Below, piece by piece: positions 8,317 through 18,773 of a stretch of 64,000 nt of DNA. Numbering within the stretch: position 1 is the stretch's first letter; each line of letters opens with the position of its first letter. Position numbers and translations under genes: made by a program. A model generated the notes under the pieces. It was not told the DNA's origin and ran no database searches. It was given only the letters and a program-made list of their open reading frames with translations. The DNA is from Clostridiales bacterium PH28_bin88 (GTDB lineage: Bacteria > Bacillota > PH28-bin88): contig LAKY01000072.1 of assembly GCA_000987045.1 (NCBI GenBank), positions 115,383-179,382 on the forward strand. Reading direction: 5' to 3'.

Positions 8317-9216
8317 CTAGCTAATGATCTCGGCCCCTACCGTACTGGGGCTTAATTCTTCCACAGTACAATCCACCTTGTTCTTACGAAAAGCCTCAGC
8401 CATAGCTTCCCGTATCCCGTCTTTTCCGCTGCAATCCGTGAACGCCACCAAAGTAGGTCCTGCACCGCTGAGAGCACAAGCCAAAGCCCCCGCCTCTCTG
8501 GCAGCGGTAAACACTTCCTCCATACCCGGGATCAGGCGGCAGCGGTAAGGCTGGTGTAACCGGTCGTCCATTACCTGCCCAAGTAGTTCCAAATCCTGTT
8601 CCAGCAGCGCCAGAACCAATAATCCCGTCCTGCTGATGTTGAAAACTGCGTCTTGCACCGGTATACTGGCAGGCAGGACCTCCCGGGCCGCCTTTGTGGG
8701 TAAACTAAACCGGGGAATAGCCACCACCACCTTCAGTTTCTCCGGTGGTACTACTTGCCTGTAAGCAAGCCCTTCACCTAGTTGAGCGGTAACCACGATT
8801 CCACCCAGTAGAGCCGGTGCGACGTTATCCGGATGCCCTTCAAAACCGCAGGCCATGTTTAAAAGTTCATCGTTACTATAAGGCTCTCCGGCCAAAACGT
8901 TGGCGGCGACCAGCCCCCCTACGACAGCGGCGGCGCTGCTACCCAAACCCCTCGCCACGGGGATCCGTCCGGTGAGGCGAATAGAAAGTCCTTTCGGCCG
9001 GTATCCGCATCGCTGGAACAGATTAGCCGCAACCTGGTATACGATGTTCCCTTCATTCCGGGAAATGGATTCCACCCCTTCGCCCTCCAGGTGAATGTCC
9101 AGCCCTCCGCCAGTTTCTTCCATCTGAATTAGGTTGAACATGTCCAAAGCCATCCCGATAGTATCGAATCCCGGGCCCATGTTAGCGGTGGTAGCGGGTA
9201 CGCGGACTGTGACCAT
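8317..9216 (-). CDS. thrB: homoserine kinase
   Basis: This GHMP-family kinase phosphorylates L-homoserine using ATP, feeding threonine synthase. The N-terminus VRVPATTANMGPGFDTIGMAL and the ATP-binding ARGLGSSAAAVVGGLVAAN loop (about residue 90) are typical, and CALSGAGPTLVAF is the third GHMP motif. The length of 299 residues is normal. The ATG has GGGGGAG five bases upstream. It is separated from thrC by 94 bases that hold a dispersed repeat. Confidence 0.97.
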   Translation of the reverse strand: MVTVRVPATTANMGPGFDTIGMALDMFNLIQMEETGGGLDIHLEGEGVESISRNEGNIVYQVAANLFQRCGYRPKGLSIRLTGRIPVARGLGSSAAAVVGGLVAANVLAGEPYSNDELLNMACGFEGHPDNVAPALLGGIVVTAQLGEGLAYRQVVPPEKLKVVVAIPRFSLPTKAAREVLPASIPVQDAVFNISRTGLLVLALLEQDLELLGQVMDDRLHQPYRCRLIPGMEEVFTAAREAGALACALSGAGPTLVAFTDCSGKDGIREAMAEAFRKNKVDCTVEELSPSTVGAEIIS

Positions 9217-9231
9217 TTCTTCTCCCCCATT

Positions 9232-9275
9232 ACAAGAAGCTGGAGGCAGGATGCAGGAAGCAAGACCGCCTTCTG
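9232..9275. repeat. dispersed intergenic repeat, degenerate copy
   Basis: The plus-strand sequence CAAGAAGCTGGAGGCAGG, ATGCAGGAAGCAAGA resembles the block at 18052-18090 (CAAGAAGCCAGAGACAAG, ATGCCGGATGCAAGA). It lies inside the thr operon between thrC and thrB and lacks the TTGTTGGAATTGGCTT part. Confidence 0.4.
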
Positions 9276-9310
9276 TTGTATCCGCCCTCGATACTTCTCG
9301 ATGATTCCAA

Positions 9311-10357
9311 CTATAAAACCACTTTCAAGACTGCTTCTTCCGTAGCCGGAACGGAAATTGGTTCGGATACCTGCTTAATGGCAATGTTGGGGTCTTTTAA
9401 CCCGTGGCCGGTAAGCACGCAAACAATCTCGTCTTCCTGCCCGAACATCCCCCGCTCGGCACACTGAAGCAACCCGGCCACCGAGGCGGCAGAAGCAGGT
9501 TCAGCAAAGACACCCTCTTTGGAAGCCAGCAGCCGCTGGGCTGCCAGGATCTGCTGGTCAGACACCTTATCGATGAAACCGCCCGACTCCCTGGCCGCGC
9601 TGACGGCGCCCTCCCAACTGGCCGGGTTCCCGATCCGGATGGCGGTAGCTACCGTCTCCGGCTTTTCCACCGGCCTGCCCAATACAATCGGCGCAGCTCC
9701 TTCCGCCTGGAAGCCGATCATCTCGGGCAGCCTCCCTGCTCGACCTGCTGTGTGATACTGTTTGAAACCCTTCCAGTAAGCCGTGATGTTTCCCGCGTTA
9801 CCTACCGGGATAGCCAGGTAATCCGGCGCGTGCCCCAGTTGGTCGCATACCTCGAAGGCCGCCGTCTTCTGTCCCTCAATGCGGTAAGGATTAACGGAGT
9901 TTACCAGTGTAATGGGGTAGTCAGCTGTGATCTTCCGTACCAGTTCCAGCGCGTCGTCAAAATTCCCCTGAATCGATACCACCGTTGCGCCGTAAATGAG
10001 AGCCTGGGCCAATTTCCCTAAGGCAATGTTCCCTTCAGGGATTAGCACGCTGCACTTCAGCCCGCAGCGGGCTGCATAGGCGGCGGCGGCCGCCGAAGTA
10101 TTGCCGGTGGAAGCACACATGATGGCCTTGGAACCCTCCTCTACCGCCTTGGCCACTGCCATCACCATTCCCCGGTCTTTAAAGGATCCTGTAGGGTTGA
10201 GCCCCTCGTACTTCAGGTAGACGTTGGCCCCCACAATCCGGGATAGTCCTTCCGCCTTGATCAGGGGGGTGTTCCCCTCCTGCAGGCTTACCATAGGAGT
10301 CTGGTCCGTTACCGGAAGATAATCCCGGTACTCGGGAATTACACCGCGCCAAACCAC
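9311..10357 (-). CDS. thrC: threonine synthase
   Basis: This pyridoxal-phosphate enzyme converts O-phospho-L-homoserine to threonine. The PLP lysine is in [11 protein letters not shown] (near residue 60) and the phosphate-binding glycines are in [14 protein letters not shown]. At 348 residues it is the short bacterial type. It starts one base after the hom stop codon, showing tight coupling. Confidence 0.96.
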   Translation of the reverse strand: MVWRGVIPEYRDYLPVTDQTPMVSLQEGNTPLIKAEGLSRIVGANVYLKYEGLNPTGSFKDRGMVMAVAKAVEEGSKAIMCASTGNTSAAAAAYAARCGLKCSVLIPEGNIALGKLAQALIYGATVVSIQGNFDDALELVRKITADYPITLVNSVNPYRIEGQKTAAFEVCDQLGHAPDYLAIPVGNAGNITAYWKGFKQYHTAGRAGRLPEMIGFQAEGAAPIVLGRPVEKPETVATAIRIGNPASWEGAVSAARESGGFIDKVSDQQILAAQRLLASKEGVFAEPASAASVAGLLQCAERGMFGQEDEIVCVLTGHGLKDPNIAIKQVSEPISVPATEEAVLKVVL

Positions 10358-10358
10358 G

Positions 10359-11657
10359 TTACGCTTCCCCCTCTACAACTCTGATGACGTTGCTGATTTC
10401 TGTGACAGTGGACAGCCCTTCGATTATGCACAAGGCATCCTGCAGGTTCTGTTCTTGTACCCGGTGGGTGATTAAAACAATTTCGGCATCCTCGCCCATG
10501 GTCTTCTTCTGGAGGACAGTAGCCAGGCTAACGTCCTGGTTGCCAAACACACTGGCAATTCCCGCCAGTACTCCCGGTTTGTCTTTGACCGCCAGCCGCA
10601 GGTAAAAGCTGGCCTCCACCTCTCCCATGGGCCTGATTGGCTTCTGCTCAAAACATGTGCAGGCGATGCGCCCGCTGACGTTATGGGTTAAGTCCCGGGC
10701 CACGGCGATGATGTCACCCACCACCGCGCTGGCGGTAGGCAGTTCACCGGCGCCCCGCCCGTAAAACATGGTATCCCCCACGGCATCGCCGGTGATAAAA
10801 ATAGCGTTAAAAGCGTCATTCACCGCCGCAAGGGGATGCTCTCTGGGAATAAAGGCCGGGTGGACCCGCACCTCTACCACGCCGCCGGCTTCCCGTGCAA
10901 TACCTAAAAGCTTAATCACATAACCCAGTTCACGGGCGTAGGTAATGTCCCGGGCAGTGATCTTGGCAATGCCTTCCACATAGACGTCCCGGAGAGTAAC
11001 CCGGGTATTAAAGGCAATGGACGCCAAAATGGCAATCTTACGGGCAGCATCATAACCTTCCACGTCGGCGGTGGGGTCGGCCTCCGCATACCCTAAAGCC
11101 TGGGCCTCGGCCAGCACCTCTCCGAAGCCGGCACCTAACGCCGTCATCTTTGAAAGGATGAAGTTGGTGGTACCGTTAACGATACCCATCACCTTCCGGA
11201 TCCGGTTGCCCGCAAGAGATTCTTTCAGAGCGGCGATAATAGGAATCCCGCCAGCCACGCTGGCCTCAAAGAAAAGGTCGCTACCATGCTCCGCGGCAGC
11301 ATCAAACAGCTCTTTTCCGTGAATGGCCAACAGGTCTTTGTTGGCGGTGACCACGTGTTTACCGCGGTGCAGCGCCCGCAAAATATATTCTTTAGCAGGC
11401 TCGATCCCCCCCATTACCTCTACCACCACGTCTATGGCCGGGTCCTCCAGCACCTCCGCGGGGTTCGTGGTGAGTACACCCGGCAGAAGATCAACACTGC
11501 GGGGTTTATTAAGATCCCGGACGACGACCTTGGCTACTTCCACCGGCAGCCCCACTTTGTGGGCGATTCCCTCTCGGTTCTGCCTCAGCACCTTGACCAC
11601 CCCGGATCCCACGGTGCCAAGCCCCAGGATACCCACAGAAATCCTGTCCTTAGCCAA
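10359..11657 (-). CDS. hom: homoserine dehydrogenase
   Basis: Homoserine dehydrogenase reduces aspartate semialdehyde to homoserine with NAD(P)H. The N-terminal Rossmann motif [13 protein letters not shown], the catalytic-domain segment [14 protein letters not shown] and [19 protein letters not shown] are diagnostic. A C-terminal ACT domain (from about residue 350, [21 protein letters not shown]) is the usual threonine feedback site. The length of 432 residues is standard. It is the second gene of the threonine operon. Confidence 0.97.
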   Translation of the reverse strand: MAKDRISVGILGLGTVGSGVVKVLRQNREGIAHKVGLPVEVAKVVVRDLNKPRSVDLLPGVLTTNPAEVLEDPAIDVVVEVMGGIEPAKEYILRALHRGKHVVTANKDLLAIHGKELFDAAAEHGSDLFFEASVAGGIPIIAALKESLAGNRIRKVMGIVNGTTNFILSKMTALGAGFGEVLAEAQALGYAEADPTADVEGYDAARKIAILASIAFNTRVTLRDVYVEGIAKITARDITYARELGYVIKLLGIAREAGGVVEVRVHPAFIPREHPLAAVNDAFNAIFITGDAVGDTMFYGRGAGELPTASAVVGDIIAVARDLTHNVSGRIACTCFEQKPIRPMGEVEASFYLRLAVKDKPGVLAGIASVFGNQDVSLATVLQKKTMGEDAEIVLITHRVQEQNLQDALCIIEGLSTVTEISNVIRVVEGEA

Positions 11658-11680
11658 TCAATTCACTCTCCTTAAACCTG

Positions 11681-12127
11681 TCAACTTTGTCCTACCACTT
11701 CTACATTTTTAACGCCATTAATGTCTGCCAGCATGTTTAACAGTTCGTCCATGGGAACCTGGATACCGGCAGTCTCCAGAGAAACGGTAACACTCGCCAT
11801 TCCCTGAAGAGGGATTCCCTGGTTGATGGTAAGGATGTTACCCTGCACGTGGGCGATGGTATTGAGGACTTTGGAAAGGATACCTGCCCGGTGTTCCAGG
11901 TGCATGGAAAGGGTGACGATCTTACCCTGAGTGGCGGCATACAGGGGAAAGATGCCATCCTTATACTTGTAAAAGGCGCTGCGGCTTAAGCCCGCCTTTT
12001 CGGCAGCCTCAAAAACGGTGGCTGCCTCTCCCCGGGCCAACAATTCCTTGGCCTGCGCGGTCTTGAGGATGACCTCGGGCAGTACAGATGCGCTAACCAC
12101 ATAAAACCGCTCTTCCTTGGGGCGCAT
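11681..12127 (-). CDS. pheB: ACT domain-containing protein, PheB family
   Basis: This 148-residue protein combines a short N-terminal helix-turn-helix-like segment (AAEKAGLSRSAFYKYKDGIF) with a C-terminal ACT domain (LSMHLEHRAGILSKVLNTIAH). The family (UPF0735) often sits in front of hom in Firmicutes and is assumed to sense an amino acid, though its action is not proven. It is the first gene of the threonine operon, starting about 47 bases after the promoter start site. Confidence 0.88.
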   Translation of the reverse strand: MRPKEERFYVVSASVLPEVILKTAQAKELLARGEAATVFEAAEKAGLSRSAFYKYKDGIFPLYAATQGKIVTLSMHLEHRAGILSKVLNTIAHVQGNILTINQGIPLQGMASVTVSLETAGIQVPMDELLNMLADINGVKNVEVVGQS

Positions 12128-12180
12128 GCCGGATCCCCCTTTGTCCGCGTCTCGCGAACATTTTTCCTCATATGATAGAC

Positions 12181-12209
12181 ATTATAACACCAGGGGTAAT
12201 ACTCATCAA
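12181..12209 (-). promoter_or_regulatory. sigma-A promoter of the threonine operon
   Basis: On the minus strand TTGATG (12204-12209) and a perfect TATAAT (12181-12186) are 17 bases apart. The start site would fall near 12174, giving a short leader to pheB. No attenuator or riboswitch fits in the leader. Confidence 0.8.
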
Positions 12210-12348
12210 AAGCCAGGACCGTTTTCCATTGGCCTTGCACCAGGGTTTTAACCGCCAGTTCTCCCTCTCTCGGCTCATTACAAGCGAAAGAGCAGGATTT
12301 GCACTTATCCCGCTCCGGAAAAAAGCCTGTCTTACTTGCCACTCACTA

Positions 12349-12368
12349 GTCACCAGTCACTAGTCACT
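12349..12368. repeat. 20-base repeat shared with 59719-59738
   Basis: The plus strand reads GTCACCAGTCACTAGTCACT, built from near-tandem (C/T)AGTCAC units, immediately after the metX stop codon. The identical 20 bases recur immediately after gerW at 59719-59738. Confidence 0.7.
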
Positions 12369-13487
12369 TTACAGCGTGGAAAGGAACCTGCTCAATACGC
12401 CCGACATCTTCTCAAACTCGATCAGGAAGGCGTCATGGCCATAAGGGGATTCCAGTTCGGCGTAGCGGGCGTCCCGGTTGGCGCGCCTTAGTATCTGTAC
12501 CAGTTCCTTCTGCAATGGGGTGGGGTACAAGAAGTCCGAGGAAATTCCAACCGAAAGCACCTTGCAACGAATACGCAGGAGGGCTTTCTCGTACGACTCG
12601 TAGCCCCGGCCCACATCATGCAGATCCATGGCTTTGGTCAAGTAAAGGTACGTGTTGGCGTCAAACCGCTGCACCAGTTTCTGTCCCTGGTAAAGGAGGT
12701 AGTTCTCCATTTCAAAGCGGCCATCAAATTTAAAGTAATCCGACCGCTTACCCGAGAAGGTACGGCCAAACTTGGCCGTCCAGGAAGGGTCACTCTTATA
12801 AGTAATTGTTCCGATCATCCGGGCCAACGCCAGGCCGGCGTCCGGCCCGCCAGCGCCATAATAGTCTCCGTTGTTCCACCGGGGGTCCTGGGTAATGGCC
12901 AGGCGTTGAACCTGGTTGTATGCGATACCCTGAGCGGATAGCCGTCCGGAAGTGGCTATCGGGATAGCGGATTCCATGAAGTCAGGGTATGTGACCGCCC
13001 ATTCCAGCGCCTGCATCCCACCCATGGAACCGCCGATTACCGAGACCAGGCGGTTAACCTTCAAATACCGCAGCAATTCCCACTGCACCCGGACCATATC
13101 GCGGATGGTGACTACCGGAAAAGACATACCGTAGCGCCTGCCGGTGGACGGGTTGATGCTGGAAGGTCCCGTGGTCCCGTAACACCCACCCAGCACATTG
13201 CTGCAAACCACATAATAACGGTTGGTATCAAAAACCCTTCCAGGGCCGATCATCTCGTCCCACCACCCTGGGATACGGTCATGGGGAGAGTGTTTTCCTG
13301 CTACATGAGCGTCCCCCGTAAGGGCATGGCAAATCAAGATGGCGTTATCTCCATCAGAGTTCAATTCGCCGTAGGTCTCATAGGCCACTGACACCGGACT
13401 CAACCGCGCCTCGCTTTCCAGGAGGAACCCTTCCGGGGCACCGGCAAAGGTATAGGTTTTTGTTTCGACCAACCCTACTCCGTCCAT
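12369..13487 (-). CDS. metX: homoserine O-acetyltransferase
   Basis: MetX acylates L-homoserine, normally with acetyl-CoA, as the entry to methionine synthesis. This alpha/beta-hydrolase protein (372 residues) has the nucleophile elbow GGSMGGMQALEW (Ser near residue 155) and late acid and His regions including YGHDAFLIE. MetX proteins can be acetyl- or succinyl-specific, which cannot be decided by eye. Pairing with metY supports acetylhomoserine. It follows metY by 75 bases under the same SAM riboswitch. Confidence 0.95.
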   Translation of the reverse strand: MDGVGLVETKTYTFAGAPEGFLLESEARLSPVSVAYETYGELNSDGDNAILICHALTGDAHVAGKHSPHDRIPGWWDEMIGPGRVFDTNRYYVVCSNVLGGCYGTTGPSSINPSTGRRYGMSFPVVTIRDMVRVQWELLRYLKVNRLVSVIGGSMGGMQALEWAVTYPDFMESAIPIATSGRLSAQGIAYNQVQRLAITQDPRWNNGDYYGAGGPDAGLALARMIGTITYKSDPSWTAKFGRTFSGKRSDYFKFDGRFEMENYLLYQGQKLVQRFDANTYLYLTKAMDLHDVGRGYESYEKALLRIRCKVLSVGISSDFLYPTPLQKELVQILRRANRDARYAELESPYGHDAFLIEFEKMSGVLSRFLSTL

Positions 13488-13562
13488 TACAATGGTGCTC
13501 CTTTACGATACTTGTTGAAACGCGGTAATAAACGCCTGGCCAATCCACTTCTTGATGCTACG

Positions 13563-14864
<1,302 letters not shown>

Positions 14865-14904
14865 TTAAGTGCATTTTGTTGTGGTGGTTTAATAAAAATC
14901 AAAA

Positions 14905-14928
14905 GCCTCTTCTTTGATAAGAAGAGGC
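14905..14928 (-). terminator. SAM riboswitch terminator
   Basis: On the minus strand a GCCTCTTCTT / AAGAAGAGGC hairpin is followed by TTTTGATTTTTATT. Its 5' strand can alternatively pair with the AAGAGGAGG end of the riboswitch P1 region, forming the antiterminator. Confidence 0.9.
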
Positions 14929-14944
14929 AAAAGATTTCCTACCT

Positions 14945-15085
14945 CCTCTTATCTCTCAGGACAAACCCGTCCCGCAGGAATTGGCACCTTTCACCCCGGG
15001 GTTTCGCCTATCTGGCGCGTTAATCCCCAAGGTGAGGGTTGCCGGGTTTCATCGGGCCAGTCCCTCCACCTCTCTGGATAAGAGC
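14945..15085 (-). promoter_or_regulatory. SAM-I (S-box) riboswitch
   Basis: The minus strand has the conserved core in order: CTTATCCAGAGAGGTGGAGG, GACTGGCCCGATGAAACC, CGGCAACC, then AGGTGCCAATTCCTGC and the closing GAGAGATAAG. The ends pair as P1 (CTTATC with GATAAG). It is placed between the metY promoter and a terminator, so it controls metY-metX by transcription termination. Confidence 0.97.
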
Positions 15086-15118
15086 GTATTATTCTATGTC
15101 GTGATTTTTTATAGTAAT

Positions 15119-15147
15119 AATATACAGGTGAGCCAACCGGTTGTCAA
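15119..15147 (-). promoter_or_regulatory. sigma-A promoter of metYX
   Basis: On the minus strand TTGACA (15142-15147) and TATATT (15119-15124) are separated by 17 bases. An ACAGGTG/CACCTGT inverted repeat with an inner AACCGGTT palindrome covers the spacer and could bind a regulator, though none is known here. Confidence 0.85.
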
Positions 15148-15164
15148 CACCTGTTTTTATAAAG

Positions 15165-15189
15165 AAAAAAGCCGGTGGTGAACCGACTT
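15165..15189 (-). terminator. spoIVA terminator
   Basis: Just after the spoIVA stop codon the minus strand has AAAGTCGGT-TCACC-ACCGGCTTTTTT, a short stem with one U-G pair and a U-run. It separates spoIVA from the met promoter a few bases further on. Confidence 0.7.
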
Positions 15190-15190
15190 T

Positions 15191-16672
15191 TTATATGATA
15201 ATGCAGATGAGGCCCCCGCTGCCCTCGTTGACGATGCGTTCCACCGTCTCCTGGAGCTTCACTTGGGCGTTCTCCGGCATCCGGTATAATTTACCCTGGA
15301 TGCCCTCCCTTACCAGGTCGTAAAGGGACTTGCCAAAGATATTGGTCTCCCAGATCTTTTGCGGATTGCCTTCAAATTCGTCCATCATGTATTTGACCAT
15401 ATCTTCGCACTGCTTCTCTGTCCCGATGAGCGGGGTAATCTCCGTAGTGATGTTGGCTTTAATCAGGTGGTAGGACGGGGCGGTAGCTTTCAGTTTCACC
15501 CCAAACCGCCCACCCTGCTTGATGAGTTCCGGTTCTGCCAGTTCTATTTCTTCCAAGCTGGGAGTGGTGATCCCATAGCCGGTGTTTTTAACTTCCTGGA
15601 GGCCGTAAGCAACCTTGTCGTATTCTTTCTTGGCCACGCTGAGTTCCGTCATCAGCTTGAGAAGATGGTGGTTACCTCGGATTGCATATCCGGTAACCTC
15701 CTGGAGAACCTGGTGGAAGAGCCCCTCTTTTTCGCTCATTTCAATAAAGGCGGCCCCGGTACCGAGATTCATATCCCTCAGGTTTACCTTCTGAACAAAT
15801 TCATGGGTGGAGAGTTCCTCTATCACCCCGTCGATATCCCGCAACCGGGCTATCTTCCCTACCGCATCCCTTACCGCGGATTCGAACTTTGCTCTGAGCC
15901 AGTGGCTGCTATCAAGCTCTTCCACCCACCGGGGCAGAGTGATATTAACCTCGGTGACCGGAAACTCGTAGAGAGCCGCCTCAAGGATGTTGATGACGTC
16001 GTCCTCTGTCATTTCTGCACAGTTTACCGGTACCACCGGTACGTTGTAATGCTGTTCCAAAGAGTTGGCCAGGGCAACAGTGTGCTCCTGGTACGGGTAG
16101 GCCGAGTTAAGGATTATCACGAAAGGTTTCTGCAGTTCCTTGAGTTCCCAAATAACCCTTTCCTCCGCATCCAGGTAGTATTCCCTCGGGATCTCGGTGA
16201 TAGACCCGTCAGTGATAACTACCAACCCAATGGTGGAGTGCTCCGCGATGACCTTGCGGGTACCTACCTCCGCCGCCTCCTGGAAGGGCACCGCGTCTTC
16301 AAACCAGGGAGCCCGCACCATCCGCGGCCCGCCGTCTTCGTCCTCATACCCTATCGCCCCGGCAACTGTGTAACCAACACAGTCCACCAGGCGAACCTTC
16401 ATCTTCAGGCCTTCCTTGACGGTGACCTCCACCGCCTCATTGGGAATAAACTTTGGTTCGGTGGTCATGATGGTACGGCCCGCGCCGCTTTGCGGCAATT
16501 CATCCCTGGCCCGGTCGCGTTCGTTGGGATTTTTAATGTTGGGAATTACTAGAAGGTCCATGAACCTGGTGATGAAAGTCGATTTACCTGTGCGCGCGGG
16601 GCCTACCACACCCAGGTAAATGTCACCGCCGGTGCGCTCAGCAATGTCCCGGAAGATATCGTGTTTCTCCAT
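15191..16672 (-). CDS. spoIVA: stage IV sporulation protein A
   Basis: SpoIVA is the ATP-hydrolysing protein that polymerises on the forespore surface as the base of the spore coat. The 493-residue length, the start EKHDIFRDIAERTGGDIYLG, the P-loop GVVGPARTGKSTFITRFM and the hydrophobic end GGLICIII match the family. The gap before it (16673-16998) holds the gpsA terminator and, near 16804-16833 on the minus strand, TCATATA...CATACCAA, a weak candidate for a mother-cell (sigma-E type) promoter. Confidence 0.98.
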   Translation of the reverse strand: MEKHDIFRDIAERTGGDIYLGVVGPARTGKSTFITRFMDLLVIPNIKNPNERDRARDELPQSGAGRTIMTTEPKFIPNEAVEVTVKEGLKMKVRLVDCVGYTVAGAIGYEDEDGGPRMVRAPWFEDAVPFQEAAEVGTRKVIAEHSTIGLVVITDGSITEIPREYYLDAEERVIWELKELQKPFVIILNSAYPYQEHTVALANSLEQHYNVPVVPVNCAEMTEDDVINILEAALYEFPVTEVNITLPRWVEELDSSHWLRAKFESAVRDAVGKIARLRDIDGVIEELSTHEFVQKVNLRDMNLGTGAAFIEMSEKEGLFHQVLQEVTGYAIRGNHHLLKLMTELSVAKKEYDKVAYGLQEVKNTGYGITTPSLEEIELAEPELIKQGGRFGVKLKATAPSYHLIKANITTEITPLIGTEKQCEDMVKYMMDEFEGNPQKIWETNIFGKSLYDLVREGIQGKLYRMPENAQVKLQETVERIVNEGSGGLICIII

Positions 16673-16920
16673 ACATTTCCCTCCCTTGTGATACCTATTC
16701 TCCTCCCCCGTACTTCAGCCGCAGCCCCCCTGGCTCTCCCCTCCTTCGCCTTCTTAATCCTGAATGATCTCGACTGTATCCGGCGGATGCACATTCCTAG
16801 ATTTTGGTATGCATTAACAATATATATATATGAGTTGCCCCGGGGATTATAACCGGCAGGGTAGAAAATCCTGTCCATATCCAACGTATTTTCAACTTTA
16901 GTAATTTCCTTAACAAACAT

Positions 16921-16961
16921 AAAAATCCCCCGCCTGAGCCTTCTTGGCTCCCAACAGGGGG
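16921..16961 (-). terminator. gpsA terminator
   Basis: On the minus strand an outer CCCCC/GGGGG and an inner GAGCC/GGCTC stem are followed by ATTTTT. It lies 40 bases after the gpsA stop codon. Confidence 0.75.
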
Positions 16962-16998
16962 CATTACATTTAGCCTCTTAAAACATTAATCATTGGCA

Positions 16999-18033
16999 CT
17001 ACCAACCATCCTGGCTCATTACCACCTCTTCCACCTCATGGGTCGGGCCGCGGCGCATTAGTTCCGGCACACCGTCGGCAGCCGGCTGCCCCTCAAACAG
17101 CACCCGGTAAACCTGCTGGGTGATGGGGATTTCTACGCCGTATTTTTCGGCAATACGGCAAGCTGCCTGGGTAGTCCGCACACCTTCCACCACCATTCCC
17201 ATACCGGCTAATACCTGCTGCAAAGGTTTACCTTTACCCAGCTCAATACCTGCCCGCCGGTTGCGGCTGTGCATGCTGCCGCAAGTTACGATCAGATCCC
17301 CCACTCCCGCTAGCCCGGCAAAAGTAAGAGGCTTGGCTCCCATCTCCATGCCTAGACGAGCCATCTCCGCCAGGCCCCTGGTCATCAGCGCGGCTCGGGT
17401 ATTGTCTCCCAATCCCAGGCCATCGGTAATGCCGGTTGCCAGCGCGATCACGTTTTTGAGGGCGCCACCCAACTCCACTCCTATCATGTCGGGATTGGTG
17501 TATACGCGAAACGTGGGACCCATGAACAGGTCCTGTACGATTTCGGCATACTGGCGACGATGGGCGGCAACTACCACCGCAGTCGGAAGACTGCGGCTTA
17601 CCTCTTCCGCGTGGCTGGGACCGGACAGGACAGTGACCCGTGCATGCATCTCTGCGGGAAGTTCATCGGTGATCACCTGGGACAGGCGCAACAGGCTTTC
17701 CACCTCGAGCCCCTTGGCCGTATTCACCAGAATGGCATCCGGCGGGATAACGGGTCGCAGCAAGCCCATTGTTTTTCTTACCGCGTGGGAGGGCACCACC
17801 AATACCACTGCCCGTGTCTCCCTGACAGCCCATTCGAGGTCTGGCGTTGCGATCACCCTACCGGGAACAGTAACGCCGGGTAGATAATGCCTGTTAGTCC
17901 GCTCCTCATTGATTTCCTTGGTAACGGCAGGGTTCCTTGCCCACAACCGCACGGAGTGCCCGTTGTTGGCCAAGAGAATGGCCAGGGCAGTTCCCCAACT
18001 GCCTGCCCCGAGAACTGCTACATGTTCCCCCAT
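16999..18033 (-). CDS. gpsA: NAD(P)-dependent glycerol-3-phosphate dehydrogenase
   Basis: GpsA reduces dihydroxyacetone phosphate to sn-glycerol 3-phosphate for phospholipid synthesis. The N-terminal VAVLGAGSWGTALAILLANNGH is the nucleotide-binding fold. The catalytic Lys region is GGALKNVIALATGITDGLGLGDN, and GDLIVTC...SRNRRAGIELGKG is the family's C-terminal part. The reading frame is open to 18111, but the ATG at 18033 has GGTGAGGAG seven bases upstream and gives 344 residues, the usual size. It follows plsY, its pathway partner. Confidence 0.97.
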   Translation of the reverse strand: MGEHVAVLGAGSWGTALAILLANNGHSVRLWARNPAVTKEINEERTNRHYLPGVTVPGRVIATPDLEWAVRETRAVVLVVPSHAVRKTMGLLRPVIPPDAILVNTAKGLEVESLLRLSQVITDELPAEMHARVTVLSGPSHAEEVSRSLPTAVVVAAHRRQYAEIVQDLFMGPTFRVYTNPDMIGVELGGALKNVIALATGITDGLGLGDNTRAALMTRGLAEMARLGMEMGAKPLTFAGLAGVGDLIVTCGSMHSRNRRAGIELGKGKPLQQVLAGMGMVVEGVRTTQAACRIAEKYGVEIPITQQVYRVLFEGQPAADGVPELMRRGPTHEVEEVVMSQDGW

Positions 18034-18051
18034 TTGTAACTCCTCACCTTT

Positions 18052-18105
18052 CAAGAAGCCAGAGACAAGATGCCGGATGCAAGAGCCGTTTGTTGGAATT
18101 GGCTT
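18052..18105. repeat. dispersed intergenic repeat, copy 2
   Basis: The plus strand reads CAAGAAGCCAGAGACAAG, ATGCCGGATGCAAGAG, then TTGTTGGAATTGGCTT (18090-18105). The last 16 bases match the inverted copy at 7011-7026 exactly. It lies between plsY and gpsA. Confidence 0.55.
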
Positions 18106-18171
18106 CACCAATTTGCTTCCTGTTTACACCAACGGTTTAATTCTAAACGTTCAAGTCAAGTCATAACAAGT

Positions 18172-18762
18172 CTATCGCAGCCGATCACCGATTTTAAACT
18201 CGGTTCCCGCCAACAGACGGCGAATATTGGGACGGTGGCGGTAGATGATCAGTGCCGCCGCTACCAGGCCAAAAAGGACATGGGTCCAGTCCTTACCAAA
18301 ATATAGCATGAACAACGGTACCGATGCGGCAGCAAAAATCGAACCCAGGGAAACATAACGGGTCAAAACCACAACCACCACCCAAACCGCCAGAGCAGCC
18401 AGTACCACATCAGGTACCAGGGCGAGGATTACCCCGGCCGCCGTGGCTACCCCACGCCCGCCCTGAAAGCCCAGAAAGACGGACCAGTTGTGACCGGCCA
18501 TGGCGGCCAGGCCGGAAAGGAGGGCTAAACCCGTCCCTCCACCCATTTCCCCGATCAAGACAGCCAAGAGACCCTTCAAGACATCGCCGCCCAGCACCAT
18601 AAAACCCGGTCCAGTGCCAAGGATGCGGAAAGCGTTAGTGGTACCGATATTACCGCTGCCATACCGGCGAATATCGATGCCTCGGGTGTACCGTCCAACC
18701 AGGTACCCCACCGGAATGGCACCCAACAGGTAAGAAAGCGCCAGAACCAGGATGACTTTCAC
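18172..18762 (-). CDS. plsY: acyl-phosphate:glycerol-3-phosphate acyltransferase
   Basis: PlsY is a multi-spanning membrane enzyme that transfers an acyl group from acyl-phosphate to glycerol 3-phosphate, the first acylation in phospholipid synthesis. The 196-residue protein starts with a membrane segment ending in YLLGAIPVGYLVGR. It has the motifs SGNIGTTNAFR, GHNWSVFLGFQGGRGVATAAG and YRHRPNIRRLLAGTE. It is co-directional with der and gpsA, as in many Firmicutes. Confidence 0.97.
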   Translation of the reverse strand: MKVILVLALSYLLGAIPVGYLVGRYTRGIDIRRYGSGNIGTTNAFRILGTGPGFMVLGGDVLKGLLAVLIGEMGGGTGLALLSGLAAMAGHNWSVFLGFQGGRGVATAAGVILALVPDVVLAALAVWVVVVVLTRYVSLGSIFAAASVPLFMLYFGKDWTHVLFGLVAAALIIYRHRPNIRRLLAGTEFKIGDRLR

Positions 18763-18773
18763 GCTCTCGCCCC

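Noticed and set aside
15359..16552. Long plus-strand open frame (397 codons) opposite spoIVA
   Set aside because: It is the antisense of a certain gene. The protein has no recognisable family or plausible start context; such frames are common opposite GC-rich genes.
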